The notes beneath the pieces were generated by a model. It did not search any database. It was not told the origin of the DNA and worked only from the letters and a program-made list of their open reading frames with translations. Shown here one piece after another: positions 35,331-47,581 of a stretch of DNA of 64,000 nt. The stretch is from Calocera cornea HHB12733. Taxonomy: Eukaryota; Basidiomycota; Dacrymycetes; Dacrymycetales; Dacrymycetaceae. Both the position numbers and the translations under genes were made by a program. Numbering within the stretch: position 1 is the stretch's first letter; each line of letters starts with the position of its first letter. The stretch covers positions 70,592 to 134,591 of the forward strand of contig KV423963.1 in NCBI GenBank assembly GCA_001632435.1. Reading direction: 5' to 3'.

Positions 35331-38300
35331 TCAATTCAACGTGTTACTCATGTTTTGAGCATCTAGAGTATACAACCGGTCGTCCTCCGATCTCAGATAT
35401 TCATTTGCGTGCTTGGTGAATAGTTCGTTTGAGAAGTCTCGGAGCAAGCGTATTGATTGTCTTCCTTTGCTGCGTGATAATGCTACGTATGCATTGAATG
35501 CTGTTATATGACCTGTTGGTGGAGTACTGATGTCGACGATCACGTTGGGAATCGTTTGTCCTTGAGAGCGGTAGTCGGTGAAGGCATAAGCTGGTGTCAT
35601 TGGTAGCTGCAGACGAGTCACAGTATGCTCCTTTCCTCGCGCGTCGACGATGCGAAATTTCTTCGTTGTGGGCAAGATAGGTATGATTCCTGCTTCCAGG
35701 CCTGACAGTGGTTTTGCCTTTGTTCTGTACAGTTTCACTAGAACGTATGTGGGTGGCCGTTTGAGTATGACCTGTTTAGTGTGCTGCGGTACGGCTGGTT
35801 CGTTTTCGTCTAATCCAATTCCGACAAGTTGTCCCCGCGCGCCATTCGCTACGTCTAAATCGGTTTGCACGTTCAGTGTTACCATAACTTCCATACCAAT
35901 CACGAGGGGCACATCTTGTGGTAGACCCGATTGCTCGTTCCGACCCTTCCCTCTTGTTTTGTTTCGTGTCAAGATTCTGTATCTTTCTTCGCTGGTAACT
36001 TGTCGCTTTCCGATCGTGTCGAAAGCTCTTGATATCAAGAGTGTTTGCTTTTTGGAGTGGCATAATCGACTGATGGCTGCATTGTTCCAATTGTTACGAA
36101 CAATATGTCGGGAGGTAATCAAAACAGCGTCGTTCCAAGGCGACATTTGATAATTGGTATACGGTGCAGAAGGTGATGTTATGAGCAAGCTGCGAAGCAT
36201 CCTCAAATCTTCGGCAGTACATACTCCATATCTTGTTCGGTGTAAGAATGATAACCATTCTTGATCTTGAACTCTGCATTGTTCTTTCAGGATGACGACG
36301 GTGCTGAACTGTTCATATATGCGTCTTCCGGCTTTCTCATCTTCGCTATCCGTTGTAACCTGCACTGGGCAGTATAAGGCCGATGTTGTCTTACTTGCAA
36401 CTGGTGGAAATTGATGAAAATCTCCTGCGATTATGACATTCAAGCCGCCAAATGGTAGATCCGAACGAGCTTCTGAATCATTGGCAAGGCGTGCGATCGA
36501 TATCGTTCGGGATAGTTTGGCGAAAAAGTCTTTCGAGCACATGGATATCTCATCGATTATGAGATACTGAGGTAAGCTCCATAATTTGGCAAGCTTTTTG
36601 AGAGTAGCGTTGGGTATTTGATCGCTGTTTCTCCCTTGCGATCGATTAACCGGTATCATTGCGATATGGTGCAGAGTAAATCCGTCGATCAGAGAGGCCG
36701 CAATTCCTGTATATGCCGCTTTGATCAAGATTTGTTGCAGATGCATTTGTTGGAACCGCCTTGTTATGGTCTGAATAACTCTTGATTTTCCAGTTCCTCC
36801 TTCTCCGTACAGCATCATCAAAAGTTGAGGCGGCCTATCCCCTTGGGCGTATGCAGTAAGGTGTTTATCGACAATGTCGTATGCTCGACGCTGGTCACGC
36901 TTGAGACCTTCCAATTCTAGTGGATCGAGCTCTTGGATAAGTCCCAAATCAGCGTTGCCCAATTCTTCGACTCTTTTATGAAGCAGTCTCTCTAGTGGCT
37001 CCACTGTGATCGTGTCATCTTCCTGCATCGAGCTCATCATGAAGCCGGCATTTTGGAGCATATTGTTTGCTGCGTCTTGTGTCAACTCCTGCTGCCATAT
37101 CTTTACAATGTCGGTTCGACCTGTGGTTACTTCCGGTGCTACGTTCCTGTTTTCGTCCAGATTTTCGTAGGGGTTTTCAAACACACCTGCTTGCGTTCCT
37201 AGTGATACGGCTTCGTTCCCGTACACGCTTTGTCTGACAGGTATTTGTGCATCTTCAATGATGCTCCAGTCTGTTTCGCTCAACATGTCATATCGTATGT
37301 TCTCTTCCGTGTACTGAGCAGGATCTTCCTCTTCATCAGAATGTCCTTCGCTGTTATTTGCTTGACCCTCTTGAGAAACTTTATATGAAGTGTCACCCTC
37401 GTTTTCTCGAGTACTGGCTTGAATCTTGCACTCGTAAAAATACTGGATATTGACGATCATTTCTTTGGTACGGTCTGGTGCAGTCGCCATAAACCTTGTG
37501 AAGCTGTCTTCCCAACTTCCGCCGGTAATCAACAGCTCGGATAGTTTCCTCCATGGTTTGAATAGTGTCAGCATCGAAGCGCAGTATTGTGCTCGAGTGT
37601 CAGCTAGATCTGCTCTGGGTGGCCATTTGCCAACGAAACTTGGAAGGGTGTTGTGATCAAGCGTTCTGTGAACCCTCCGTCGTGTAGACGCAAACTGATA
37701 TTCTGGTAGATAGCTGCTCCTGGGATTTCTCGACCGTCCTTTCGTACTTGATGGTTCCGACATATTGCGTTCTTCATATGTGTCGACAAGAAAAGACATA
37801 AGGCACCATCCTTCGAGGTCCACGCCACGATTCATATACTGAAGCGCTTGAGAAGCTTGGGCATCTAGCTTCCCTTCTTCATTGCCTTCGAGGTTGATGG
37901 TATCCTGCTTCTTCGTTACTTCCTGTTGATAATATGAGATATAGACATACTGTTACTACCATCTGTTCAAGTGTCAATTCTTCGTGTGCCGTTGATATAT
38001 TATCCCTCAGTGGTGCTCCCATGTGATTGACACTGTTTAACTTTCAGTTTCTCATATACGGTCATTTTTGTCCTATGACGACTCACCAACTTTGAGGTCC
38101 ATCGCTTGTGGTGAGATGTGGGAATGCTCTATATAGTTCGGCCAGTATGCTGCTCCAGTATACGGAGACATAGTTGTGTGATTGCCAAACATCACCCCAA
38201 CCCATGATATAGAGCACACAGAGCGGCGCTGCCTTTTCTTGTTCTCTGTTCAATACGTTGAAGCACCGGTACAACATCAACCTTCCTCTCTCCCGGATGT

Positions 38301-41300
38301 TATCCAAATAGTTCGTAGACTCGAAATGATATGCCAAGTCTTTTGCAAGTAGTGCCACAGAGTTGTAGCTTCTCTGTTGGGGTTTCGCTGCGTAGTTTAC
38401 GCAGTAGAATACAAGGTCCTTCGTATCGCCACCGTTTGTGAGCAACTTGATATCGTGATTGCAACGCATGGTTCGTGTGATGGATGAGTTCCATCCATTG
38501 AGATAGGGATGTGTGCGCTTGATTGCCCATTCCCCCGTCTCATTGACATCATACTTCTGCGAAAGTGGAAAAGGTGCATTTCGTTTGCACTTGACGGTTC
38601 CGTTTCTGGTTTGACGTAGACACGTGTCAACGCTGCATGCGTGTAACTGCACTGTTCGTGCTATTGTGATTTCAGAATGATGTGCGGTTTCCTTGTATGT
38701 TCGATCCATCGGGTTTACCGGTCTTGAGTATGCACACTCAGAATTTGACTGTATCTTGTCGATGCGATCGGGTTGGAGCTCGTTTTCGTGGGCTTTCATA
38801 GTAGCCTTCATATATGAAACAATGCGATCTCTGAAAACTCCGTCTTTGAGAAGCAGGTGCATTTCGGCAGATGTTGGTGCGTTTGACAACCAAATTAGAA
38901 AATGACTGTGTAAAGTTGATTTTCCTTGAGTTTCAACAGGGGCAAAGTATGCCTTGATTTCGCCTAAGATACCTTGGCCTGTCTTCAGAGTGGAACCGCT
39001 TTGTCGTGCGAGGTACCGGCCACCTTGACTGCAGACATTGACGTTACTGCCCGTTCGTTCGATTCGAAACATGCATCGTAGAAAGGTGTGCATGATATAT
39101 TGAAAGAATTTCGCAGCTGCGTATGGATCTTTGGCGACATTCAATGCTCTCTTCTTTCTATCAGGCCCAGCTGTAGCAATGAACCTGTCCATATCGATTT
39201 CTTCTCCGGCGAAGACTTGTGCGATAGGGTCGTGAAGGTCGTTTGGTGTAATTGTGAACCATATGCTGGGAGGATATAGATAAAATGCCGTTCCCCAAAC
39301 GTTGTTCCTCAGTGCCGTGCGGTATGCGTTAGAGCCTATAACACGTGCGCTCATCGCACGTAATTGCCTGAGAAGTACTCTGACGGCAGAGCTACTTGGC
39401 CGCTCATTCTTTTCTTCCTCTTCAGCTGCTATCTTCAAATCGTCAATTGTGATGGTCGACAACGTGTGCATGGCTTGCGTAAAATCTCGCCGCTCCATTT
39501 GTAGTCTGGCCGAATTGAGAGCTTCCCTTTTCTGGATGATTCCAAACATGACAAAGATCCATGAATGATGCAGCCGGAATCGCTTATCATCGTATCGAAG
39601 GGTCCATCTCGCATGTTCTTTGAAAGATACAACTTCCTCACGTACATCCTCTGGTCCTCCTTCGCCGTATGGGAACAAGGTGATGAAGGCAGCTGCCATT
39701 GGATTTCGAAGATCCGGATCTCTTGCAACACCTCTCTTTGGACAGCCGAAATCATTAATTGGCTGGCGGCTATGTCGAACGGCGTATCCTCCTTCTCGCG
39801 CATCGTCTGACGTGTTGGCAAGGGCATACATAAGAATCTCCATCTGAGTCGCCTTCGTCATATCAAGATCTTCGACTCCTATGTTCCGAATTGGAACTAC
39901 GTTGTCATTATCCAGATCTGGTTCATCTTTGAGTTTTGTGTCGTTTCACGTCAATGGACCTGCTACTAACCTTGATCGTTCTCAACCCTCTCGGGGTTGT
40001 AACTGTCGTCTTCAATATCCGCTCCAAGCGACCGATCTTCTTCTCTGATGTTCGCCAATATCTCTATCGGTACTCCATCTTCAGGAAGTGCGTCTATTCG
40101 ACTCCAAAACGCAGAATCGTCCAATTCGATCTGGTGATAATATCGATTGTTTCGCTTCAGCCAGTGTAACGCCTTCCAAACGACTTTCCTGCGAACACTG
40201 AATGTCTTTTCGATCCATCGTTTCCGCACTTCTTCCATCTTCATCAGGCCAATAAACGAAACCGCAATCACTGTCGACAGTATCAACATAGGTCTCGGAA
40301 ATTTTCCTCCTTCAATCATGTTGACAATATCTTCTTGGTTTATGGCGAACGTGATCACGTTCCCTCTCATGCCACGTGCAATGCTGTCTGGGTCTCCGCC
40401 GGCCATGAATCGCTTGCGTTTCGGATACATCTTGAACTGGAAAACGCGCGGGTAATGGTGTGAAATGAGCAGCTGCTCCGATAATGTAAGCACTTCTAAT
40501 TCAATTGGGGTTTCTCCGATCCACATATCGTTGGCCAGCGACCAAGAAGGACGTCGATCAGACTTCAAATCGCGCTCGCATTCTTCGCAAAGCCATATGG
40601 ATCCACCATGTATCGCTTTGATTGATACAAGTTTTCCGTCGCGAAGCTGACCATGATGCGCAGGGTGCGGCTTTCTCGGAACAAGTTGATGGCTGTTGGG
40701 GATCGACTCGAATGGCATATGTTCCATCTCTCTGCGAAAGAATTCGCCTGAACAGGAACAGCATGTTGCTGTCGCCAACGCGTCGTTTCCTGTCTCCATC
40801 AAGAATTCCGTCTCGCATTTTCGCAAATCTTCCTCTGTGGGTGGCCGCATGAATCGCTGTATGTCTTTGGTGTCGTCTGCTCGCCATCCAGTCGATCGAC
40901 CGTCCTCGTCGATGATTCTCCTGCGACGTCGCTGGTCGTCTTCATCCCTGTCATCTCGCTTCCTCTTCCTTCGCTGCCTCTCTTCCTCTCTCCGCGCTCT
41001 TCTCTGCCTATCCCTTGCTTCAACTCTTCTGGTAGTCTCGCTTGATCGTGCTTCATCTGCTGCATCCCAGAGCTTTGCGATATCACTTGCGTCAAGCTTT
41101 TCCACGCATTCAAGAAGCTTGGCCTTGCTTCTCCTAGCGCTCCTGGGAAAGTCGACATGAGGTAATGCGTGTATGATGAAGGACTTCTTCAAAGTGGAAA
41201 GGTTGGTCATCTTTGTGTTGTTGTATGATGAATCACCGTGACTGAAAAAATTACCCGTTCCGATAGGTTTATATGTCACGTGCCCTGTGGCCTTCAAATA

Positions 41301-41366
41301 CCGAACTATGGTAATCTTCTTCGGCAATATCGATCCATATTTTTCATAACCGACTGTGTCTATCAC
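35331..41366 (-). CDS. Helitron replication initiator-helicase (RepHel) transposase
   Basis: Three large open segments joined by short introns: 41366-39969, about 39926-38083, and about 37923-35331, roughly 1900 aa. The N-terminal part holds Cys pairs (CCSCSGEF, CEECERDL), as in the pre-Rep region of fungal Helitrons. The HUH Rep core shows WFTITPNDLHDPIAQ, the metal-binding HxH in STLHSHFLIWL (about 38902-38913), and the tyrosine motif FYCVNYAAK (about 38384-38413) with Y-x3-Y-x2-K. The PIF1-type SF1 helicase follows, with Walker A GEGGTGKS (about 36785-36809), LIIDEISMCS, GDFHQFPP, TDYRSQGQT and AYVALSRSKG. Rep nicks and joins single strands for rolling-circle transposition. No internal stop or frameshift was noticed, so the gene may be active. 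The start may be the later ATG near 41210. Confidence 0.88.
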
Positions 41367-41694
41367 GGATTTGGATCCGTATCCCCAACGGTTTCGAGAT
41401 AAGAAAATCGGACCACTGGGCTTTATCGTCCCACAGTCTCGAATCTCTTATCCCACCTAACTCTCCCTCGAGCATCCCCTTGTCTTATCCATTTTCTCTC
41501 ATTGACCCGCTCCGCCCTTTCGTCTATATCTACTCTGGCTATTGCAAGCCCTACACAACGACACCGCTTATCGCGCTACGTCCTCTGACTATTCTCCTCG
41601 TCACCCATCGTCGCAGTTCTGTTCAATCAGTTCTCGAGCGTCATAACACGGCCACGTCGCTAATCACCCTCGATCGCATTTGCTCTCCTTCGTC
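41367..41694. promoter_or_regulatory. Divergent promoter of RepHel and cargo gene C
   Basis: Non-coding 328 bp with pyrimidine-rich runs toward the plus-strand ATG. No clear TATA. Confidence 0.35.
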
Positions 41695-42796
41695 ATGGTC
41701 TCCACTAGGAAAAAGGTTTCCCGCGAAGAAGTTGAAGACACTACTCCTGAAACTCTTCAATCTACTGGTTCCGCCGATGACATCGTTCCTGCTTCGGTCG
41801 TTCAGTCCGACTTATCTACATCGTCGATTACCGACTTGTTTCCCTCTTCGGTATCCACCTACACCGGTAATCGCCTCAATGCCCTCATTACCTGGGTTCG
41901 GGAAGAAGGTTATAACCTTGCCGACAGGTCGGATGTCGATATTCTGACGTGGGGCGAACTTGTCAAAGGCGAAGGTGTCATCTTGCACGATGGGGATGCA
42001 CCGGCACATCTCACTATCATTGCGAAGATCAGCTCAGACGGCTTCAATCTGTCAACTCATGGCGGATGGAAACGAGATAACTCCTTCAACAGAGGCTTGG
42101 AGAAGCAAAAGGCGTCTGCTTACTTGGTTAATCCGAGTCGCGATCCATTCAACGCATTCTTCGACTCCGCCCTCAAGAATATCGAAGCTCTTCAGTCCCG
42201 AGGAATGCATGAAGGATCTACTGTACTCTCTGTCATCAAAGATGGCGCTATCAAGTTTTCTTGGCCATTATACGAAGTATTTGCTCAATTCGTATTTGCT
42301 ACAGTTGCTCATCACTGTCTTAATAGAAAATCCCAACGGACGAATCTCGTGATTGGACTTCTGGCGGAGACAACGAATCTATAGGCGCGTGTCATAGTGC
42401 ATACATGCCGACTAAACTAATCTACTCTCAGACAATTTTGTGGTCGATGTTTCGAATGAGTGGAACGATTGGACTATGCCATCCAGCTTATACAACGATG
42501 TCAGTCTGATCAAGTCGACTCATCATCCCCTTCCCCTTCCTGCTTATCGCTCATGCGGTGAACGGATCACTCCTTCTTACTGGAGGGAGGAACTGCAAGG
42601 CGCTATTGTCAAGGTCAAGCTCATTTTCAAGTACTATTATATCGGCACCGAGCGTCGGTCAGTATTCGTACTGGAACCGTACGACATCGTTGTCGTCTAT
42701 CCCCCGATCGTTCAAAGTTCGTCGCCGACTAAGAAGCGGAGGTTGGATGACGGTCCGTCCAGCAGCTCTCGCCGCCGTCCTGTGAGATCGGGATGA
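41695..42796 (+). CDS. Cargo protein C, unrecognised (possible OB-fold)
   Basis: First exon 41695-42276, second from AAAATCCCAACGGAC, last exon ending TGA at 42796. The N-terminal segment is Ser/Thr-rich. The middle domain has LNALITWVREEGYNLADRSD and GEGVILHDGDAPAHLTIIAK. The C-terminal domain has YWREELQGAIVKVKLIFKYY then FVLEPYDIVVVYPP, and a basic Ser/Arg tail (SPTKKRRLDD). The alternating strand pattern GAIVKVKLIFKYYY...FVLEPYDIVVV would suit an OB-fold, and RPA-like OB proteins accompany some Helitrons; this is speculation. The junction between exons 2 and 3 has no GT and would need a GC-AG intron or a different model. Confidence 0.5.
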
Positions 42797-42996
42797 TCAC
42801 CCTATCTAGTAGCTCAGCCTCCTGTCCTTACAATACCTACATGCGTTTCTTGTATATGTCATTGAGCCTAGTTTCATATATGTTGATTCATAAGATGAAC
42901 ACTTTATCAACTTTGTTCACCGTCAAATAATGTGTGATATAGCACATTTGTACACCATGTTCGACTCCGATTACTTTGTATTGTCTATAACAGCAT

Positions 42997-44608
42997 CTAC
43001 GTATCACGGAATGTATCAACTCCCCTCCTGGCTTTCACAGTCATTGAATGCACACAGTCCCATAGATCGTCCATGTCGACTTTCGCGTCTCCTTCTAAGA
43101 CATCCTTCATCTCCTCTTTCATGCGATTCAGTTCGTTTACAAGGTAGTATGCGAAAGCGGCTACACATAGACCGTTAACGATGAACTTTTCAAACAAGAC
43201 GAGGACAAACCTTTATCCACTACGCGCTGCTGTTTTGTAAATGGATTCACACCATGCGCGAATATAGGGTCGGAATCTTCTTCATCCGAATTCGAGTCGG
43301 CGCCAGTTTGGTCCTTCTGTCATCTTGAGTTTACTTATAACTTATATCTTTAACGTTGTTCTTCTTACATTCTCCATTCGTTGACGATAGTGCCTTTCAT
43401 GATCGTACACTGGTAAGATGGTATTCAGTCAACGTATATTGTCAACTTATGATAGACTCACAATCCATGTATTCACATATGATACCCTTTTCGCGGCAGC
43501 AGCAGCACTCAACCACAGTTTCTCCTTCTCCCTCCCAGAATACGGCCCCTCCGCATTGCGTGGCCAGGTGGGGTGCAATGCCATTCCTTACATCCTCATC
43601 GTAATGATATATGCATTGTGCGCACTCGTGATACGTAATCGTAAGTCATGCTTCAAATTTGTTTATCAAGGAGTTTACGTTACCCAAGTCTCGTTGAACT
43701 TATCCGCGCTCTCTCCTTCTTTCAGGCCAGTCTACATAGGTATGATCAGCGATATATCGCATTTCGAAGAGTGGCGATGTTGACATACGTCAGGCATCGC
43801 ACTCACAAAGTCCGCAGATGGGACCGCTGTTTGCGCTGCTGCATATTCGTCGTAAGAGAGTTTAACGCCCAATTGCTTCCAGATATAGTGCGTAGTTGAA
43901 TCATCATATTGAAGGCCGGCAATCTTTCGGACGCGTTGGACTTGCTTCTTCATCGCTTCCCCTTGCTTTCCTCTAAGCCTGTAGCCTTCGCTAGGTAGTG
44001 GCGTATGCGTATAGAGGGATATTTTGGGTCTAGTAGGCCTTGTATTTAGATCGGTGTTTTCTGGCGTTACTACGATAGTCTGTAAACGTATTATGTATTA
44101 GCGCCCAATCAAGTCCATCATGTTCATTCAAACGTACCTTTCGCGCAGCAATACGCGGGTTCGCTGTCTTCTCTCCAGACTGCATGGTATCTCTGTTGAG
44201 TTGTGTCTGTATCGCAATGTTACAAAGCACGCGCACATTGACTATGAATCGTACCTTCGTTGGTCCTGCCACGTCCTTCTCCTTCCTCTGCAGCTCGTCT
44301 TCTTTGCTCGTTAACCATTCCGATCTCATGATCTTCTTCATATTCTTGGTGAACTTAGCAAATCGGTCGCCGTCTTCATCCACGTATTCGACTAAGAACG
44401 ACTATTCGACCTTCATTCAGCCTATGTGTATATCAATATGATGCGTGATACATACTCTCGCCCAGCCACGATTGCTTTTGATGTACTTCTTCCAGCGACT
44501 GTTGTCTTTCGACAGCAGTATCAATAGCTCAAAGCGGTCCGCTCGTGTTTTCTTCCCCAGTCTTATAACAGATGAAGGCGGGTCGGATCGCAGGTTATTC
44601 GTAGACAT
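42997..44608 (-). CDS. Zinc-cluster-like cargo protein F
   Basis: Starts MSTNNLRSDPPSSVIRLGKK (44608), first exon to 44456. Following exons contain VEYVDEDGDRFAKFTKNMKK and a basic MKKQVQRVRKIAGLQYDD segment. The signature exon is 43462-43624, opening on the first Cys and encoding C-x2-C-x19-C-x15-C-x2-C-x6-C, with TQCGG in the same place as gene B. The C-terminal exon has a helical region (AYYLVNELNRMKEEMKDVL) and stops at 42997. Exons between are short and approximate. The family is unknown; its relation to genes A, B and E is clear from spacing. Confidence 0.58.
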
Positions 44609-45114
44609 CTGCGAAAGTGGAGCTTGAAGACAATCGTCATTCTACGGATTCTATTTTGTATCAGGGATGCTTACGTAGCTTTATGGTCGCGCCACGGTTG
44701 TACAGCGACACTCTGCATACGCTACTATCCGCTCAATCTTACAAAAATACAGGTAGGTTTTCTTTCAGATCATTCTGATACTATCATGCCTGTCCGCTAG
44801 TTGACATATTCTTGGTCAATGTTCGCAATCTTGAAGAGAGCTTGTAGTCCGTTATAAGGCAGCAATTTGCCTCTTTCTGACGGACACAATATTGCCTCCG
44901 CCCTTCTCATCGGCGCGCGATCGTTGCAGTTTCGATCTTTCCAGTGTCGATCGGGGTTTGGGAACAGTCTCTAGTATGTGTTCCATCATCACCTCCATGT
45001 ATCGATAATAATAACATTGTCTGCGCTCGATCTGGTTGTTGGAAAGGCAGTTCCTATCATGATGTACTTGCTTGTCCACCGGAAATTGCGCCTCTTTCTT
45101 GACGCCAGGTCCTA
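44609..45114. other. Spacer, no gene recognised
   Basis: AT-rich with short unsupported frames on both strands. Confidence 0.35.
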
Positions 45115-46086
45115 CTCTCCCCATATTTCGAACCAGTCTCTCTCCGTTTCGACTTCCTTCCATTCCTTTGTAAAGATTTTCTCAATGATGTTGGCCCATT
45201 GCTCATAGGGACTATACATCCACAGTGCCTGCAGTAGATCAGTGAAACATTCTGATGTCGTTGATCATATACACACATATGAGGCATCCCAATGGGCTGG
45301 CATCCAGGCAGCGCACTCCCAGTCGATCACCCCCGTAAGTTGTCCATCGTCGTTCATGAGGACGTTATGAGGCGTAAGGTCGCCGTGTGCAAGCACCAAA
45401 CGCTCGTGGTGATTCCTCGAAGCGAGTGCAGATCCGTCGCTCTTCTTTCGCCACGTCGTCCGTTCAAGCATCCAGTTGTTGAACCCTTTCAGCGAGGAGA
45501 ACGGACCGAATTTGTTCAACGACATCTGAAATGAGATGCACGGCCTTCCTCCGTAGCCGCAAACTCCACTGCCTGGGGCCGGTATTTGATGTAGATGTTC
45601 GAATACGCTCGCGAGAGATGTTGAGAATTCGTCAAGCTGAGTCGCGGTCAACTTTGAGAGACGGTCGGCGACAGGTTCTCCTTCGAGCCGCGTCATGAGT
45701 AAGATCACGCGTTCTTCGTCCGCGTAATTTCCGCAAATGAAGAAGGGATATAGGCATTTCGGAAGGGATACACAATCCCATAGCCTTGGAACGAATGGCA
45801 CCCCTTCTTCTTGGAGACGACACATGACCTCCGCCTCGCCGGCCGATGTTCCTTTAGCGACGAGCCCGAACGGCAGCATCGTAACTCTCTGAACTCGCAG
45901 GCGTCTGGATATGAATACGACGCGAGGTTCGTGAAACGCCATCCACATAATGAGGATGATCGCATAGATCCAAGATCGCAGAGTTGCCCCGGACGAGGTC
46001 GATTGTGGCGATCTTCCGTATTCGCTTGCCGATGTTACGCGTACCCCGCTCAGCGAGTCGAGCATTGCAGATGTTGTTCTGTGCAT
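45115..46086 (-). pseudogene. APH-type kinase (phosphotransferase enzyme family), interrupted by in-frame TGA
   Basis: Shows the aminoglycoside-phosphotransferase/choline-kinase fold: MLPFGLVAKGTSAGEAEVMC (Lys and Glu of the N-lobe), LLMTRLEGEPVADRLSKL, the catalytic LAHGDLTPHNVLMNDDG (HGD-x4-N) and VIDWECAAW (metal-binding Asp). After WDASYVC there is a TGA (about 45265), yet the same frame continues with ECFTDLLQALWMYSPYEQ and DWFEIWGE to a proper stop at 45115. No intron of suitable phase removes the TGA, so this looks like a recent nonsense mutation or a truncated product. The N-terminus is uncertain; another frame around 46100-46230 may hold an upstream exon. It lies inside the Helitron island, so is a candidate captured gene. 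Confidence 0.62.
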
Positions 46087-46239
46087 AACGATCAGCTCGT
46101 GTGCAATACACTGATTTGTTTACTTCGCACCTAGGAATATTCTCCACCGGTGTTAGGTAGTCGTCTGCAACCAAGAGACGTTTGACAGCAAACATACGAC
46201 ACCTATCATGCTGTGCTTTGAGTCGCGTAAACACTCTGT

Positions 46240-46630
46240 CACCCTAATGCACGTGCCGGAACTGTATTTGCTGGGGAACGGAACCTAATGGTACCTATCG
46301 TGAACAAGAGTCCGTCGTCCGTGGCCACCGTATTTGGTGTTCTTCCTAGTTACGTCTTGTCCGTATTCGTTGACAGTACTGATTCTCTGGTTGTTCTTTT
46401 CTTGCGCCTTATCGAGACAGCATCATAGGACACACTACCACGTCACAAATACGGTTCTGTTCGCGGAGGCAGTTACTTTATTCTTCTTCGTCACCCTGTG
46501 ACCACGTGTCGTCGACGCTTCTTCATCGGCTACAAATACATCCGTCCATCTATCTGCTGTCAATTTCGACGATATATATCTCGACGCTCCCCACCCTCTC
46601 CGATCACCTTCTCTCTGTACGACAGCCACG
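46240..46630. promoter_or_regulatory. Promoter region of cargo gene D
   Basis: Contains a TATATAT stretch (about 46572-46580) some 55 bp before the ATG at 46631. Confidence 0.45.
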
Positions 46631-47152
46631 ATGCCCCTCGACGCTGCGCGGATCGTCCCCGGCCTATACCTGGTTCTGTCTTATCGCATGCAGAAAGGCA
46701 CTTACCATTGGCTTATCGTCTCTACGGCTGAAGGCGTGTCGCCCTTCTGTTTTCATGCGGCCCAGATTCCCGGTTGGCACTACGAACGCAAGATCTGGGA
46801 TATGGCGCGCTCCCAAACTTCTGTCATCGGCGTGAAAATTGGCGAGTACATCGATGCGAGTGCGTGCATTATTGCTATTCATTGTATCCATATACTAACA
46901 TCCATTCTAGACACGGTCGATGCTGTCCTTGCACCCGTTCCGATGTCTACTCCTGCGGAAGAAGGCGATGTAGAATTCACGTGTCGTATTTGGGTGCGCG
47001 CAGCGATCCGCCACCTGCACAGTCTTGGCATGATCAACTGCCCTAATGTCGATGACCTCCAAGCGGAAGCCAATCGACTGGCTAATCTGCACGCGCAGGA
47101 TGTCTCTTTGGGACGATTTGGCGGTGTCTACGTATCTTCTTTCTCCGCGTAG
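46631..47152 (+). CDS. Small cargo protein D, DUF6914-like
   Basis: 156 aa, exons 46631-46859 and 46911-47152, with good splice sites and a TATA-like element upstream. The N-terminal beta-rich part has IVPGLYLVLSYRM and TYHWLIVSTAEG. A mid section follows (HAAQIPGWHYERKIWDMARS). The C-terminal part has DVEFTCRIWVRAAIRHLHSL. Order and residues (YHW early, F-x-C-R-x-W-V late) resemble small fungal proteins of the DUF6914 type, whose function is unknown; the His/Cys pair would suit a papain-like fold but this is not shown. No signal peptide. Confidence 0.5.
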   Translation: MPLDAARIVPGLYLVLSYRMQKGTYHWLIVSTAEGVSPFCFHAAQIPGWHYERKIWDMARSQTSVIGVKIGEYIDASACIIAIHCIHILTSILDTVDAVLAPVPMSTPAEEGDVEFTCRIWVRAAIRHLHSLGMINCPNVDDLQAEANRLANLHAQDVSLGRFGGVYVSSFSA

Positions 47153-47581
47153 TACAGAATACCCGGCCTCTTTCTCTCGTAGATCGGTCTTGTTGTTCTT
47201 CGACCGCGAATGTGCTAGCTCTTAGTTCATGAATAAAGTTGTTGATTGTTGCTTGCGAATATATTGCATGTCACACGCATCGTAAACATAATGACAAGCA
47301 TCTCAAAGAATTTATTGTACCAGTACTACGCAATTACACTGCTATGTGGCTGGTACATGATATGGATGAACAGACGGTAAAGTAACATCTTGAGAAGTAT
47401 GAATCGGAAATCGTAGGCTATTCTTGATCGCTGCTCCGCAGTATAAACTGGAGAAATGAGACTGAATTCGTTTCGGGTCAGATGATGCCGAGTTCACGGT
47501 CATGGCCGTGGTAAATTAGAAGGAACCTAGTACGCAGCGCATGATACGCGCCTGTCGATCTTGCGTTGCGGTGAATGTCAT
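47153..47581. other. Convergent 3' spacer between cargo genes D and E
   Basis: AT-rich, no coding segment recognised. Confidence 0.35.

Noticed and set aside
44852..45287. Shifted minus-strand frames around the kinase 3' end
   Set aside because: Lower protein-like quality than the DWFEIWGE frame; treated as shadows.
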